From: an uncultured Clostridia bacterium
GTDB lineage: Bacteria > Bacillota > Clostridia > Christensenellales > Pumilibacteraceae
Direction: 5' to 3'
Assembly: GCA_947086925.1 (NCBI GenBank)
Contig: CAMUAL010000036.1
Span: forward strand, 1-14,230
DNA: 14,230 bases
The notes beneath the pieces were generated by a model. It worked only from the letters and a program-made list of their open reading frames with translations. It was not told the origin of the DNA and searched no databases. Below, one piece after another: positions 1-6,639 of the stretch. The translations under genes and the position numbers were made by a program. The stretch's first letter is position 1. Each line of letters starts with the position of its first letter.

Positions 1-176
1 TTTTTGTCGTCCATAATAACGTATTTGGGCTCGAAATCCTTTTTTACGTTTACGGCAAGCGACTTCTGCGGCAAATCGCGCACATGTCCTTTGGTTGCGA
101 AAACTTTATATCCCGCACCCAAATACTTTTCTACGGTTTCCTTTTTACCTATACCTTCTATAATTACTAACTTCAA
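1..176 (-). CDS. topA: DNA topoisomerase I, N-terminal fragment (runs off window)
   Basis: This is the 5' end of a type IA topoisomerase, which relaxes negatively supercoiled DNA through a transient 5'-phosphotyrosine break. Only the first 58 codons are present. They encode the start of the Toprim domain: a beta strand (KLVIIEG), a GKKETVEKYLG turn and helix, then GYKVFATKGHVRDLP, matching the family's G-H-[IV]-R-D-L-P block, and DFEPKYVIMDDK. The start is read as TTG at 176-174 because GAGG (184-187) lies 7 nt upstream and no in-frame ATG is available. It begins 13 nt after the dprA stop, so it is probably the third gene of a comM-dprA-topA operon, a common Firmicutes order. The first motif reads EGIGKKET rather than the more familiar ESPAKAKT. 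The catalytic tyrosine and zinc-finger regions lie outside the window. Confidence 0.88.
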   Translation of the reverse strand, partial: MKLVIIEGIGKKETVEKYLGAGYKVFATKGHVRDLPQKSLAVNVKKDFEPKYVIMDDK

Positions 177-189
177 ATTAAAACCTCGC

Positions 190-1269
190 TTATATCAATC
201 CGAAAATGTTGGATTGCTTCTTGACTATTAAACCTTTTATTTCCATGCCCGACAGTATTGCGGACAGTTTGGGCGGAATGAGTTCGGCTTTAAACACAAG
301 CGAATCGAAGCTTTCGTCACCCGACCGAAGTATGTTATATATCTTTTGTTCGAAAATGTCAAGCTGAATAGCACGCGGTTTACAATCGGATTTTTTGCGG
401 GAAAACGACAGTGTGTCGCAAATATCGTCCGCATTAAGTGCGGGAACGGCTCCGTCGTACAAAAGTCTGTTCGAACCGACTGCCTTCGCGTTTGTTATGT
501 TTGCGGGCACCGCAAACACCGTTCTGTTTTGCTCCAATGCGTAATCCGCAGTTATAAGCGCACCGCTTTTCAGTCCCGCCTCTACCACTATAACGCCCGA
601 GCTTAGTGCGCTTATAATTCTGTTTCGCTCGGGAAAGGTGTATTTTGTCGCACCCGCGCGCGGCGCATATTCGGAAACTACCAAACCTCCCGACGACACT
701 ATTTCTTCGGCAAGCGATATGTTTACCGTAGGAGTTATGCAGTTGAGTCCGCTTCCGAGCACCGCAACGGTTTTGCCGCCCGCCCGCAAAGTCGCGCGGT
801 GCGAATATGTATCGATTCCGCTTGCAAGTCCGCTCACTATCGTAACGCCGTAATTGCTCAAATCGGTTGCAAGGCGTGCGGCGGCGTCTTTTCCGTAAGA
901 ACTGCACGCACGCGTTCCCACCATTGCAACGCAATCGGTACGAATTAACTCGATATTTCCGCGGTAATAAAGCATTATCGGAGGGTCTACCTCTTTCTGC
1001 TTTAATTTGTCGGGGAACTTATTTTGCGTTACAAACGATATTCCCATATTATTAAGCTTATCGGCTAAGTCGAACAGATATTCCTCGCTGTGAAATCTGT
1101 TCAGTGCATCGTAAGCTCTTTCACCGAATAAAGTTGCGTCGGTAAGAGTTTTTCCGAAACCGTCCCATAACTCGATTGGAGTATGCTCATGCAAAAGCGC
1201 GTTTGCTCTGCGTGACGTAATGCCGGATACACCCATCCAAAAGTATATAAAATCATCGTTAAAAGTCAT
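190..1269 (-). CDS. dprA: DNA-processing protein DprA
   Basis: DprA/Smf loads RecA onto incoming single-stranded DNA during natural transformation; the protein is cytoplasmic. The 359-residue reading has the family order: an N-terminal helical/HhH-like region (about 1-65), a Rossmann-like DprA core (about 75-285) and a C-terminal winged helix (about 305-359). Visible core motifs are VGTR (117-120), SGLASGID (146-153), FPERNRIIS (212-220) and SGALIT (235-240). The frame is open a further 28 codons upstream, but that extension is arginine-rich and lies inside comM. The ATG at 1269 has GGAAG 5 nt upstream, within the last codons of comM, and its protein start fits the family. Only 2 nt separate it from the comM stop, so the two are translationally linked. 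Pairing with comM fits a transformation role, but dprA is also widespread in species not known to be competent. Confidence 0.95.
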   Translation of the reverse strand: MTFNDDFIYFWMGVSGITSRRANALLHEHTPIELWDGFGKTLTDATLFGERAYDALNRFHSEEYLFDLADKLNNMGISFVTQNKFPDKLKQKEVDPPIMLYYRGNIELIRTDCVAMVGTRACSSYGKDAAARLATDLSNYGVTIVSGLASGIDTYSHRATLRAGGKTVAVLGSGLNCITPTVNISLAEEIVSSGGLVVSEYAPRAGATKYTFPERNRIISALSSGVIVVEAGLKSGALITADYALEQNRTVFAVPANITNAKAVGSNRLLYDGAVPALNADDICDTLSFSRKKSDCKPRAIQLDIFEQKIYNILRSGDESFDSLVFKAELIPPKLSAILSGMEIKGLIVKKQSNIFGLI

Positions 1270-1271
1270 AA

Positions 1272-2804
1272 TTACTTCCAATATCCGCGGTCTAAGCTTC
1301 GGTACTGAATCGCTTCCGCAACGTGTTCGGCGGAAACGCTTTCTTCGCCGCATAAGTCGGCTATCGTACGGGCAACCTTTAAAATACGCGAATATGCGCG
1401 CGCCGACAGTCTTAATTTATCGAACGCGTTTTTAAGCAGAGTCTGAGCCTCGCTGTCGAGAGCGCAATACTTGTCAATCATGTGCGACGTCATGGCGGCA
1501 TTGCAGTGCACGCCGGTACCCGCGTATCGCTCGTTTTGAATTTTGCGCGCCTTGTCAACGCGCTCTTTTACCGATGCGGAATCTTCCGCATGCTCGGACG
1601 CGGAAAGTTCGCTGTATGTAACATTGTCTACTTCTATCTGCAAATCGATTCTGTCAAGCAGAGGTCCCGATATTTTCGAATGATATTTTTCTATCATGGC
1701 GGGCGTACAGGTACATTCGCCGTGCGACGAACCGTAATTACCGCACGGACACGGATTCATACTTGCCACAAGCATAAAATCGGCGGGATAGCAAACCGAA
1801 CGACTTGCGCGCGAAACGGTTATTTGTTGGTCTTCGAGCGGCTGACGCAAAATCTCCAACACGTTGCGCGGATACTCGGGCAATTCGTCCATAAACAGCA
1901 CTCCGTTATGAGCAAGACTGATTTCGCCCGGGCGCGCGGACGTCCCTCCGCCGGTAAGAGCTATTCTGCTTGCGGTGTGGTGCGGCGTGCGGAAAGGACG
2001 TAGCGTTACAAGTCCGCAACCTTCTTCGAGACAGCCCGCGACCGAGTGTATTTTCGTAGTTTCCAAGGCTTCGTCCAAAGTCATTTCGGGCAGTATTGTG
2101 GGAATACATTTGGCAAGCATGGTTTTTCCGCCGCCCGGAGGACCAATCATAAGTATATTGTGTCCGCCTGCCGCCGCGACTTCCAATGCGCGACGAGCCG
2201 CAAACTGCCCCTTAACGTACTTTAAATCTTCGCCGTAAACGGCTTCGGTTACGGTAAGCAAACCGTTTGACTTCGGCACGGGTTCTATCTCGCGCTCACC
2301 CGATATATGCCCCACAGCCTCGCCGAGAGATTTGAAGGCATATGCGGCAATTCCGTCTACGAAAACGGTTTCGTTTCTGTTATCCCAAGGTATGAAAATT
2401 TTCTTGAAACCCGCCTGTTTTGCCGCAAGCATTATGGGCAAAACGCCGCGCACTTTGCGTATACTGCCGTCAAGCGACAGCTCACCTATAATTACGGTGC
2501 CGTCAAGCTTTCGTACGTCTAATTGCGCGGTAGCGGCTAAAACGGCAAGTGCTATGGGAAAATCGTATAAAGGACCTTCTTTTTTAATGTCGGCGGGAGC
2601 AAGATTAACGGTTATTTTCGACGGTGAAAATTTTAGCGCGCTGTTCCTGATTGCACTGCGCATACGCTCGCGGCTTTCTCTTATTGCGGCATCGGGAAGC
2701 CCTACCATTTCTATACCGGGAAGTCCCGGATTAATATCGACTTCCACGTCCACTTCGTAACCGTTCAATCCCGACAGACCGAAACTTTTCACCTTTGAAA
2801 GCAT
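1272..2804 (-). CDS. comM: YifB/ComM family Mg-chelatase-like AAA+ ATPase
   Basis: ComM is a hexameric helicase-like AAA+ ATPase that promotes branch migration of integrating DNA during transformation; the role here is by family. The 510-residue protein has an N-terminal ChlI-type domain (about 1-165), Walker A GPPGGGKT (221-228), Walker B VLFMDE (302-307), a Cys-rich insert with a CPC and a CTC pair (352-366), an LLDRID motif (382-387) and a C-terminal ChlI domain. The ATG at 2804 is chosen because GGAG lies 9 nt upstream and the MLSKVKSFGL start is typical. An in-frame ATG 17 codons earlier gives an atypical extension. It is the first gene of comM-dprA-topA. A TATAAT at 2871-2866, just after the preceding terminator, may be its -10, but I see no matching -35. 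Confidence 0.93.
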   Translation of the reverse strand: MLSKVKSFGLSGLNGYEVDVEVDINPGLPGIEMVGLPDAAIRESRERMRSAIRNSALKFSPSKITVNLAPADIKKEGPLYDFPIALAVLAATAQLDVRKLDGTVIIGELSLDGSIRKVRGVLPIMLAAKQAGFKKIFIPWDNRNETVFVDGIAAYAFKSLGEAVGHISGEREIEPVPKSNGLLTVTEAVYGEDLKYVKGQFAARRALEVAAAGGHNILMIGPPGGGKTMLAKCIPTILPEMTLDEALETTKIHSVAGCLEEGCGLVTLRPFRTPHHTASRIALTGGGTSARPGEISLAHNGVLFMDELPEYPRNVLEILRQPLEDQQITVSRASRSVCYPADFMLVASMNPCPCGNYGSSHGECTCTPAMIEKYHSKISGPLLDRIDLQIEVDNVTYSELSASEHAEDSASVKERVDKARKIQNERYAGTGVHCNAAMTSHMIDKYCALDSEAQTLLKNAFDKLRLSARAYSRILKVARTIADLCGEESVSAEHVAEAIQYRSLDRGYWK

Positions 2805-2874
2805 ACCTGAAATCTCCGTTAATTGCTCTGCGATATTTAATGCGCAACGCGGCAAACTATGCCGAATTATAAAA

Positions 2875-2899
2875 TGGGCGGAGTATTAAAACCCGCCCA
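2875..2899 (-). terminator. Intrinsic terminator after the GT-C-like membrane protein gene
   Basis: TGGGCGG (2875-2881) pairs perfectly with CCGCCCA (2893-2899) around an 11-nt loop. On the minus strand the hairpin is followed by ATTTTATAAT, a modest U-tract. It begins about 10 nt beyond the stop of the 2910-4463 gene, separating that gene from comM. Confidence 0.7.
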
Positions 2900-2909
2900 C
2901 CGTAGCTTT

Positions 2910-4463
2910 TTACTTGTTTTTGATTCTGAAAAAGTCAGCCATTGCTTTTGCGAAATTCGCATTTTCGCCATACGGCAAAATTTTTCTTTTGTTGCTCATA
3001 GATATATCGAGCAGAACTACCGTTGAGTACAAATGAGTAACAACCGCAAGTGCCGAACAAACGATTGTCACCGCCGCGCTTGCACCCGTAAGAATTTCTT
3101 CCGCGTCGGACGTATAATAATCGATAAGATTATTGTAGTACCCTGCATTAGCCATAACCGCAGAAGCGTTAATCATAACAAGCAACGAAAGCGCAACGAA
3201 TATCATAAGTATGCGTTTGTCGCGTATGAGCAAAAACGAGATAAGCAGAACAATCAATGCTGCAAGCAAACTAAATTCGGTAAATCCGACAAAATAGGTT
3301 GCAAGCGTAAGTAAAATGTAGCCGCCCAAAAATACGAGATTAGCTCTGTTCTTTTTGCTCAGATACACCAAAAGCACTATGCCCGTAATAATCACCGCAA
3401 ACAGTACGGCAAACACAATCGACGGAAAACGCGAACTGAGCCCCTTACCGTTTCTCATAAACAGATTGAATATGCCGAGCGAGTTGCGCCCGAATAAATC
3501 GAACGTAGCAACGGGTGCAAGATATATGCGGTAAATAAACGTGAAGAATCCCGCGCCGAACGAACCTATCATTAGCGGCAAAGAAATCAGGTAAGAAATT
3601 ATCAGCATGCACACAATGCTTACGGGTATGGTAAACACGGGACGCAAAGCGGGATTATTAAGCACCCCTTTAAAAGTAATGCCCTTTTCCTTATGAACGG
3701 CGATACTTGCTTTTACAAGACCGTAAATTACGAAAACCGCAAACAGCGGAAACAGATAAATCGCATCTTTATGGGCAAGCATGGCCGCCCCGTAACAGCC
3801 TATCGTAGCAATGAAATTTTTCGACGACAAAAAGTAAAACGAAAGCGCGAGAAACATTGCAAGGAGCGAATACTGCGTTCCCCAAACGGACGAAGCAAAT
3901 ACAAAGACGGGAAATACGCACACAAAACCCGCAACTATTACCGCGGCTACCGAGTTAAGATATTTTTTGGTAAGCTTGTACAGCACAAACGCCGTTATAA
4001 GGTCGGATATTATAAGCGGAAACTTAACGAAAAACGGCATTACTACCGAATTTGCGTCTAACGAAAACAGATTCGCAAACGCTCCGAAAAGCGAATAAAT
4101 ATAATAACTCAGCGGGAAAATCGCCGTCCCTTCGTTTTTGTAATATGAACCGCCGAAACCGTTTGACGCAAGCTGTTTGAACATATCTGTAATTACGTTT
4201 ACATCCGAAAGAAAACCTCTTATCACAAATACGAATATAAGGCGCAAAATAAGCCCTATGACAAGAGCCACGAGCAACAACGCTCCCATATTGAGTTGTT
4301 TGGAACTCTCCGCGCCATCGCCCGCCGCGCTTTCGGTCTTTCCCACCGTACGCACCATTAGCCACACGAAAACTGCCGCTATGGCAACGGTAAACAGTGA
4401 AAATAACAACGGAAACAACACGTTGACTGCCGATACCGATAAAAGCACACCCGTAAATTTCAT
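2910..4463 (-). CDS. Polytopic GT-C-like membrane protein (possible glycosyltransferase)
   Basis: This 517-residue protein is dominated by hydrophobic segments, with roughly a dozen membrane spans and a charged linker at about 40-57. After the second span comes a short loop GFLSDVN (83-89), then YYKNEGTAIFPLSYYIYSLFGAF, FVKFPLIISDLITAFVLYKLTKKYL and SSVWGTQYSLL. This succession resembles GT-C-fold mannosyl/glucosyltransferases, whose first outer loop carries an acidic residue and which use polyprenyl-phosphate sugars. D87 would be the candidate acidic residue. The assignment is by pattern only; sugar and acceptor are unknown. The start is uncertain: ATG 4463 (GGAG 10 nt upstream) or ATG 4469 (4 nt upstream), differing by two residues. 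It appears monocistronic, with its own promoter and terminator. A non-catalytic membrane protein cannot be excluded. Confidence 0.7.
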   Translation of the reverse strand: MKFTGVLLSVSAVNVLFPLLFSLFTVAIAAVFVWLMVRTVGKTESAAGDGAESSKQLNMGALLLVALVIGLILRLIFVFVIRGFLSDVNVITDMFKQLASNGFGGSYYKNEGTAIFPLSYYIYSLFGAFANLFSLDANSVVMPFFVKFPLIISDLITAFVLYKLTKKYLNSVAAVIVAGFVCVFPVFVFASSVWGTQYSLLAMFLALSFYFLSSKNFIATIGCYGAAMLAHKDAIYLFPLFAVFVIYGLVKASIAVHKEKGITFKGVLNNPALRPVFTIPVSIVCMLIISYLISLPLMIGSFGAGFFTFIYRIYLAPVATFDLFGRNSLGIFNLFMRNGKGLSSRFPSIVFAVLFAVIITGIVLLVYLSKKNRANLVFLGGYILLTLATYFVGFTEFSLLAALIVLLISFLLIRDKRILMIFVALSLLVMINASAVMANAGYYNNLIDYYTSDAEEILTGASAAVTIVCSALAVVTHLYSTVVLLDISMSNKRKILPYGENANFAKAMADFFRIKNK

Positions 4464-4546
4464 AAGCATTTTACTCCGTAATAATATATATATAACAACC
4501 GAAAACGCGCGGATTTTCCGCACATTACGGTTTTATCCTATTTCTT

Positions 4547-4575
4547 ATAATAATATACTTTGATAAAATAATCAA
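4547..4575 (-). promoter_or_regulatory. Sigma-A-like promoter for the GT-C-like gene
   Basis: On the minus strand TTGATT (4575-4570) and TATTAT (4552-4547) are separated by exactly 17 nt. The expected start near 4540 gives a leader of about 75 nt before the gene. The promoter sits between the rplS terminator and the gene start. Confidence 0.6.
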
Positions 4576-4601
4576 GTTTTTTTTAGCCGATAGACAAAAC
4601 A

Positions 4602-4630
4602 AAAAGCAAGATTATGTAAATCTTGCTTTT
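4602..4630 (-). terminator. rplS intrinsic terminator
   Basis: A perfect 12-bp stem, AAAAGCAAGATT (4602-4613) with AATCTTGCTTTT (4619-4630), closes a 5-nt loop. On the minus strand it ends in a T-rich run (TTTTTGTTTTG). It starts 23 nt beyond the rplS stop. Confidence 0.85.
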
Positions 4631-4653
4631 ATGCCTGTTGCTTTTTTAAGGAA

Positions 4654-5001
4654 TTATTTGACTTCCTTTATTTTGGCAGCTTTGCCGGAAAGCTTACGAA
4701 GATAATAAAGTTTAGCTCTGCGTACTTTACCCTTGCGTACTACCGTTATGCTCTCGATACGGGGCGAATGAAGCGGAAAGGTTCTTTCGATTCCTACGCC
4801 GAACGATACGCGGCGCACCGTAAATGTTTCGCGCACTCCGCCGTTGCGCTTAGCTATTACCGTACCCTCGAACGCCTGAGTTCTTTCGCGGTTGCCCTCT
4901 ACTACCTTAACGCCGACTTTAACTACGTCGCCCACATTGAACGAGGGAACTTCGGCTTTAAGATACTCTTTTTCGATTGCTTCTATTATACTGTTTGCCA
5001 T
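4654..5001 (-). CDS. rplS: 50S ribosomal protein L19
   Basis: L19 is a large-subunit protein at the 30S-50S interface. The 115-residue length is the family norm. The protein shows FNVGDVVKV, the beta-barrel stretch RTQAFEGTVIAKRNGG, and the conserved C-terminus RKGKVRRAKLYYLR followed by a lysine-rich tail. The ATG at 5001 has a strong GGAGG 6 nt upstream. The gene is flanked by its own extended -10 promoter and a strong terminator, so it is transcribed alone here rather than with the common trmD/rimM cluster. The 80-nt leader could hold an L19 autoregulatory element as reported in some Firmicutes, but I cannot identify one by eye. Confidence 0.97.
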   Translation of the reverse strand: MANSIIEAIEKEYLKAEVPSFNVGDVVKVGVKVVEGNRERTQAFEGTVIAKRNGGVRETFTVRRVSFGVGIERTFPLHSPRIESITVVRKGKVRRAKLYYLRKLSGKAAKIKEVK

Positions 5002-5088
5002 GACTTACCTCCTTTTGGTTCATATACACACATTCATGCCCTACGGAATTTTAAATAGAACAGCGGACTGTGCGAGTCATACCCGAAT

Positions 5089-5117
5089 ATTATATCAAAT
5101 TTATCCGCACAAAGCAA
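5089..5117 (-). promoter_or_regulatory. Extended -10 promoter for rplS
   Basis: On the minus strand a perfect TATAAT (5094-5089) is preceded by TG one base upstream (extended -10) and, 17 nt earlier, by TTGCTT (5117-5112). Expected initiation near 5082 gives a leader of about 80 nt ending in the strong ribosome-binding site. Confidence 0.75.
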
Positions 5118-5158
5118 GCGATTTAACGCGGTTTTTCGGCATTTATGCAATCATTTGC

Positions 5159-6274
5159 TCAGCAATATTCTTTTGAGTTGCGAAATTCCTCCGCAAAATC
5201 AAGAAATCTGTCGGCATAAATCGCTTCGCGCATACGCTCTGTCAGTTTAATAAGATAATGTATGTTGTGCATGCTCAGTAGCTCGGCACCTAAAATTTCA
5301 TCGGTGTTTATAAGATGACGCAAGTATGCTTTTGTGAAATTTTTACAGCAATAACAGTCGCAGTCGGGGTCAAGCGTTGTAAAATCCTCTTTATAGCTTG
5401 CATTGCGCACCGATACTTTGCCTCTGCTCGTCATTGCCGTGCCGTATCGCGCGGTACGTGTAGGCAGAACGCAATCAAACATATCGATTCCTCGCAATAC
5501 GCCCTCCACCAAACAGTCGGCACTTCCAACTCCCATAAGGTATCGAGGCATGTTCGCAGGATAGTGCGGTTGCATTGCGTCCATAATGCGATACATAATT
5601 TCTTTGGGTTCGCCTACGCTCAATCCGCCTATCGCAATTCCGCACTTTGCGTACGGCACGGTTTGTTCTATCGATTGAAGGCGTAAATCCTCATACATAT
5701 TACCCTGAATTATAGGGAAAAGCATTTGATTTTCGTTACTATGCGTGTCATAACACCGCTTTAACCACTTAACCGTGCGGTTAAGTGCTTTTTTCGCATA
5801 ATCGTAATCGGCTCCGTAAGTACTGCATTCGTCAAAAGCCATTATTATATCCGCGCCCAAACTGTTTTCTATTTCCATTGCAAGCTCGGGAGTAAAGAAA
5901 TGCTTACTTCCGTCTAAATGCGAATGGAAAAGAACGCCGTCGTCGGTTATGTTGTTCAGTTTAGCAAGCGAAAACACCTGAAATCCGCCGCTGTCGGTAA
6001 GTATTGGCTTGTTCCACCCCATAAACTTATGCAAACCACCGGCTTTTTCCACAAGCTTATGCCCCGGACGCATATACAAATGATAAGTATTGGATAAGAG
6101 TATTTGCGCTCCCGTTTCTTCAACCGCACGCGGAGTAAGCGCCTTAACGGTTGCCTGCGTTCCCACGGGCATAAATACGGGCGTGACAATTTTGCCGTGC
6201 GGAGTGGTGAGTTCGCCCACTCGCGCGCCGCTTTGCTTACAAACGTGTAAAACTTTATATTCGAATTTCGGCAT
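5159..6274 (-). CDS. tgt: tRNA-guanine transglycosylase (queuine tRNA-ribosyltransferase)
   Basis: Bacterial TGT exchanges guanine-34 of GUN-anticodon tRNAs for preQ1, the step before QueA acts. In the 371-residue reading the visible elements are TPVFMPVGTQ (31-40), DSGGFQ (94-99, general-base Asp94), FDEC (147-150), GGLSVGEP (216-223) and GIDMFDCVLPTR (262-273), with Asp264 aligning to the nucleophile. The zinc site is C305, C307, C310 and H336. The start is unclear. ATG 6274 matches the family start (MPKFEYKV) but its GGAG lies 15 nt upstream. An in-frame TTG at 6295 has no ribosome-binding site and overlaps that same GGAG. No clear promoter is seen directly upstream, and a 340-nt interval separates the gene from queA, with which tgt is usually clustered. 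Confidence 0.95.
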   Translation of the reverse strand: MPKFEYKVLHVCKQSGARVGELTTPHGKIVTPVFMPVGTQATVKALTPRAVEETGAQILLSNTYHLYMRPGHKLVEKAGGLHKFMGWNKPILTDSGGFQVFSLAKLNNITDDGVLFHSHLDGSKHFFTPELAMEIENSLGADIIMAFDECSTYGADYDYAKKALNRTVKWLKRCYDTHSNENQMLFPIIQGNMYEDLRLQSIEQTVPYAKCGIAIGGLSVGEPKEIMYRIMDAMQPHYPANMPRYLMGVGSADCLVEGVLRGIDMFDCVLPTRTARYGTAMTSRGKVSVRNASYKEDFTTLDPDCDCYCCKNFTKAYLRHLINTDEILGAELLSMHNIHYLIKLTERMREAIYADRFLDFAEEFRNSKEYC

Positions 6275-6305
6275 ATTAAATAAATTCAGCTCCAATTTGT
6301 TTTAA

Positions 6306-6334
6306 TTGTTTTTGTATTTTTCTACGGTTATAAT
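6306..6334 (+). promoter_or_regulatory. Plus-strand promoter facing the queA-tgt interval
   Basis: TTGTTT (6306-6311) and a perfect TATAAT (6329-6334) are separated by exactly 17 nt. The predicted start is near 6341. No plus-strand protein gene follows, so the likely product is an RNA from the structured block. The -10 overlaps the left copy of the flanking direct repeat, so the match could be partly incidental. Confidence 0.5.
6314..6333 (+). repeat. Left copy of direct repeat flanking the structured element
   Basis: GTATTTTTCTACGGTTATAA here matches GTATTTCGACGGTTATAA at 6622-6639. The ten bases ACGGTTATAA are identical and the outer part agrees apart from two extra T and one mismatch. Confidence 0.6.
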
Positions 6335-6340
6335 AAAAGA

Positions 6341-6630
6341 ATTGTGTCCCGCACTTGCACGTATGGCGGGATGCCGCATTCTATAAACGAACAAAAGCAG
6401 GAAAGTGCGTAGCGACGACGGGGCGCGCATAGACGTACGTGACCGATAAGCGCGCAAACTTGACGAACTATTGCGAAGTTGAAAGGATGAGGCACGCGTC
6501 GGCTATACTTACGCGAAGCAGGACGTGAGGGGCTTAGAACCGAGAAAGACAAGGCGCGCGAGGAAAACCCGAAGGAGTTTACTAAATCGTAAATGACTGA
6601 GGGTTGCCGCAGCGCAACGCCGTATTTCGA
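6341..6630 (+). ncRNA. Putative structured RNA or dispersed element between queA and tgt
   Basis: No convincing protein is encoded here; the one minus-strand frame of 74 codons is Ser/Arg/Pro/Cys-rich and has no good ribosome-binding site. On the plus strand the block is GC- and purine-rich, unlike the T-rich flank at 6296-6345. It contains several self-complementary pairs: TCCCGC/GCGGGA (6347-6352 with 6366-6371), GCGCGC/GCGCGC (6423-6428 with 6450-6455), AACTT/AAGTT (6457-6461 with 6476-6480) and GTTGC/GCAAC (6603-6607 with 6614-6618). ACGTACGT at 6433-6440 is a palindrome. Unpaired stretches are A/G-rich on the plus strand, as is usual for RNA loops. A plus-strand promoter lies just upstream. 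No clear terminator is visible, so the 3' end is uncertain. I do not recognise it as tmRNA, RNase P RNA, SRP RNA or a group II intron. Confidence 0.42.
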
Positions 6631-6639
6631 CGGTTATAA
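6622..6639 (+). repeat. Right copy of direct repeat, containing the queA stop codon
   Basis: GTATTTCGACGGTTATAA matches the copy at 6314-6333. The TTA at 6634-6636 is the queA stop codon on the minus strand, so the repeat straddles the queA 3' end. CCGT and ACGG within it can also form a 4-bp hairpin. Confidence 0.6.

Noticed and set aside
2804..2871. Promoter for comM
   Set aside because: A TATAAT is present at 2871-2866 on the minus strand, but no acceptable -35 sits 16-18 nt upstream, so it is not listed as a feature.
5002..5082. Possible L19 autoregulatory leader RNA
   Set aside because: The leader length is suitable, but I could not recognise a conserved motif or strong stem; a covariance-model search would be needed to claim it.
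5118..5158. Terminator for tgt
   Set aside because: No stem with a following T-run was found between the tgt stop and the rplS promoter; only a tiny GCATAAATGC palindrome is present.
6328..6552. 74-codon minus-strand ORF in the queA-tgt interval
   Set aside because: Composition is Arg/Ser/Pro/Cys-rich with no domain pattern and no ribosome-binding site. It lies across the hairpin-rich block and is better explained as a by-product of GC-rich non-coding sequence.
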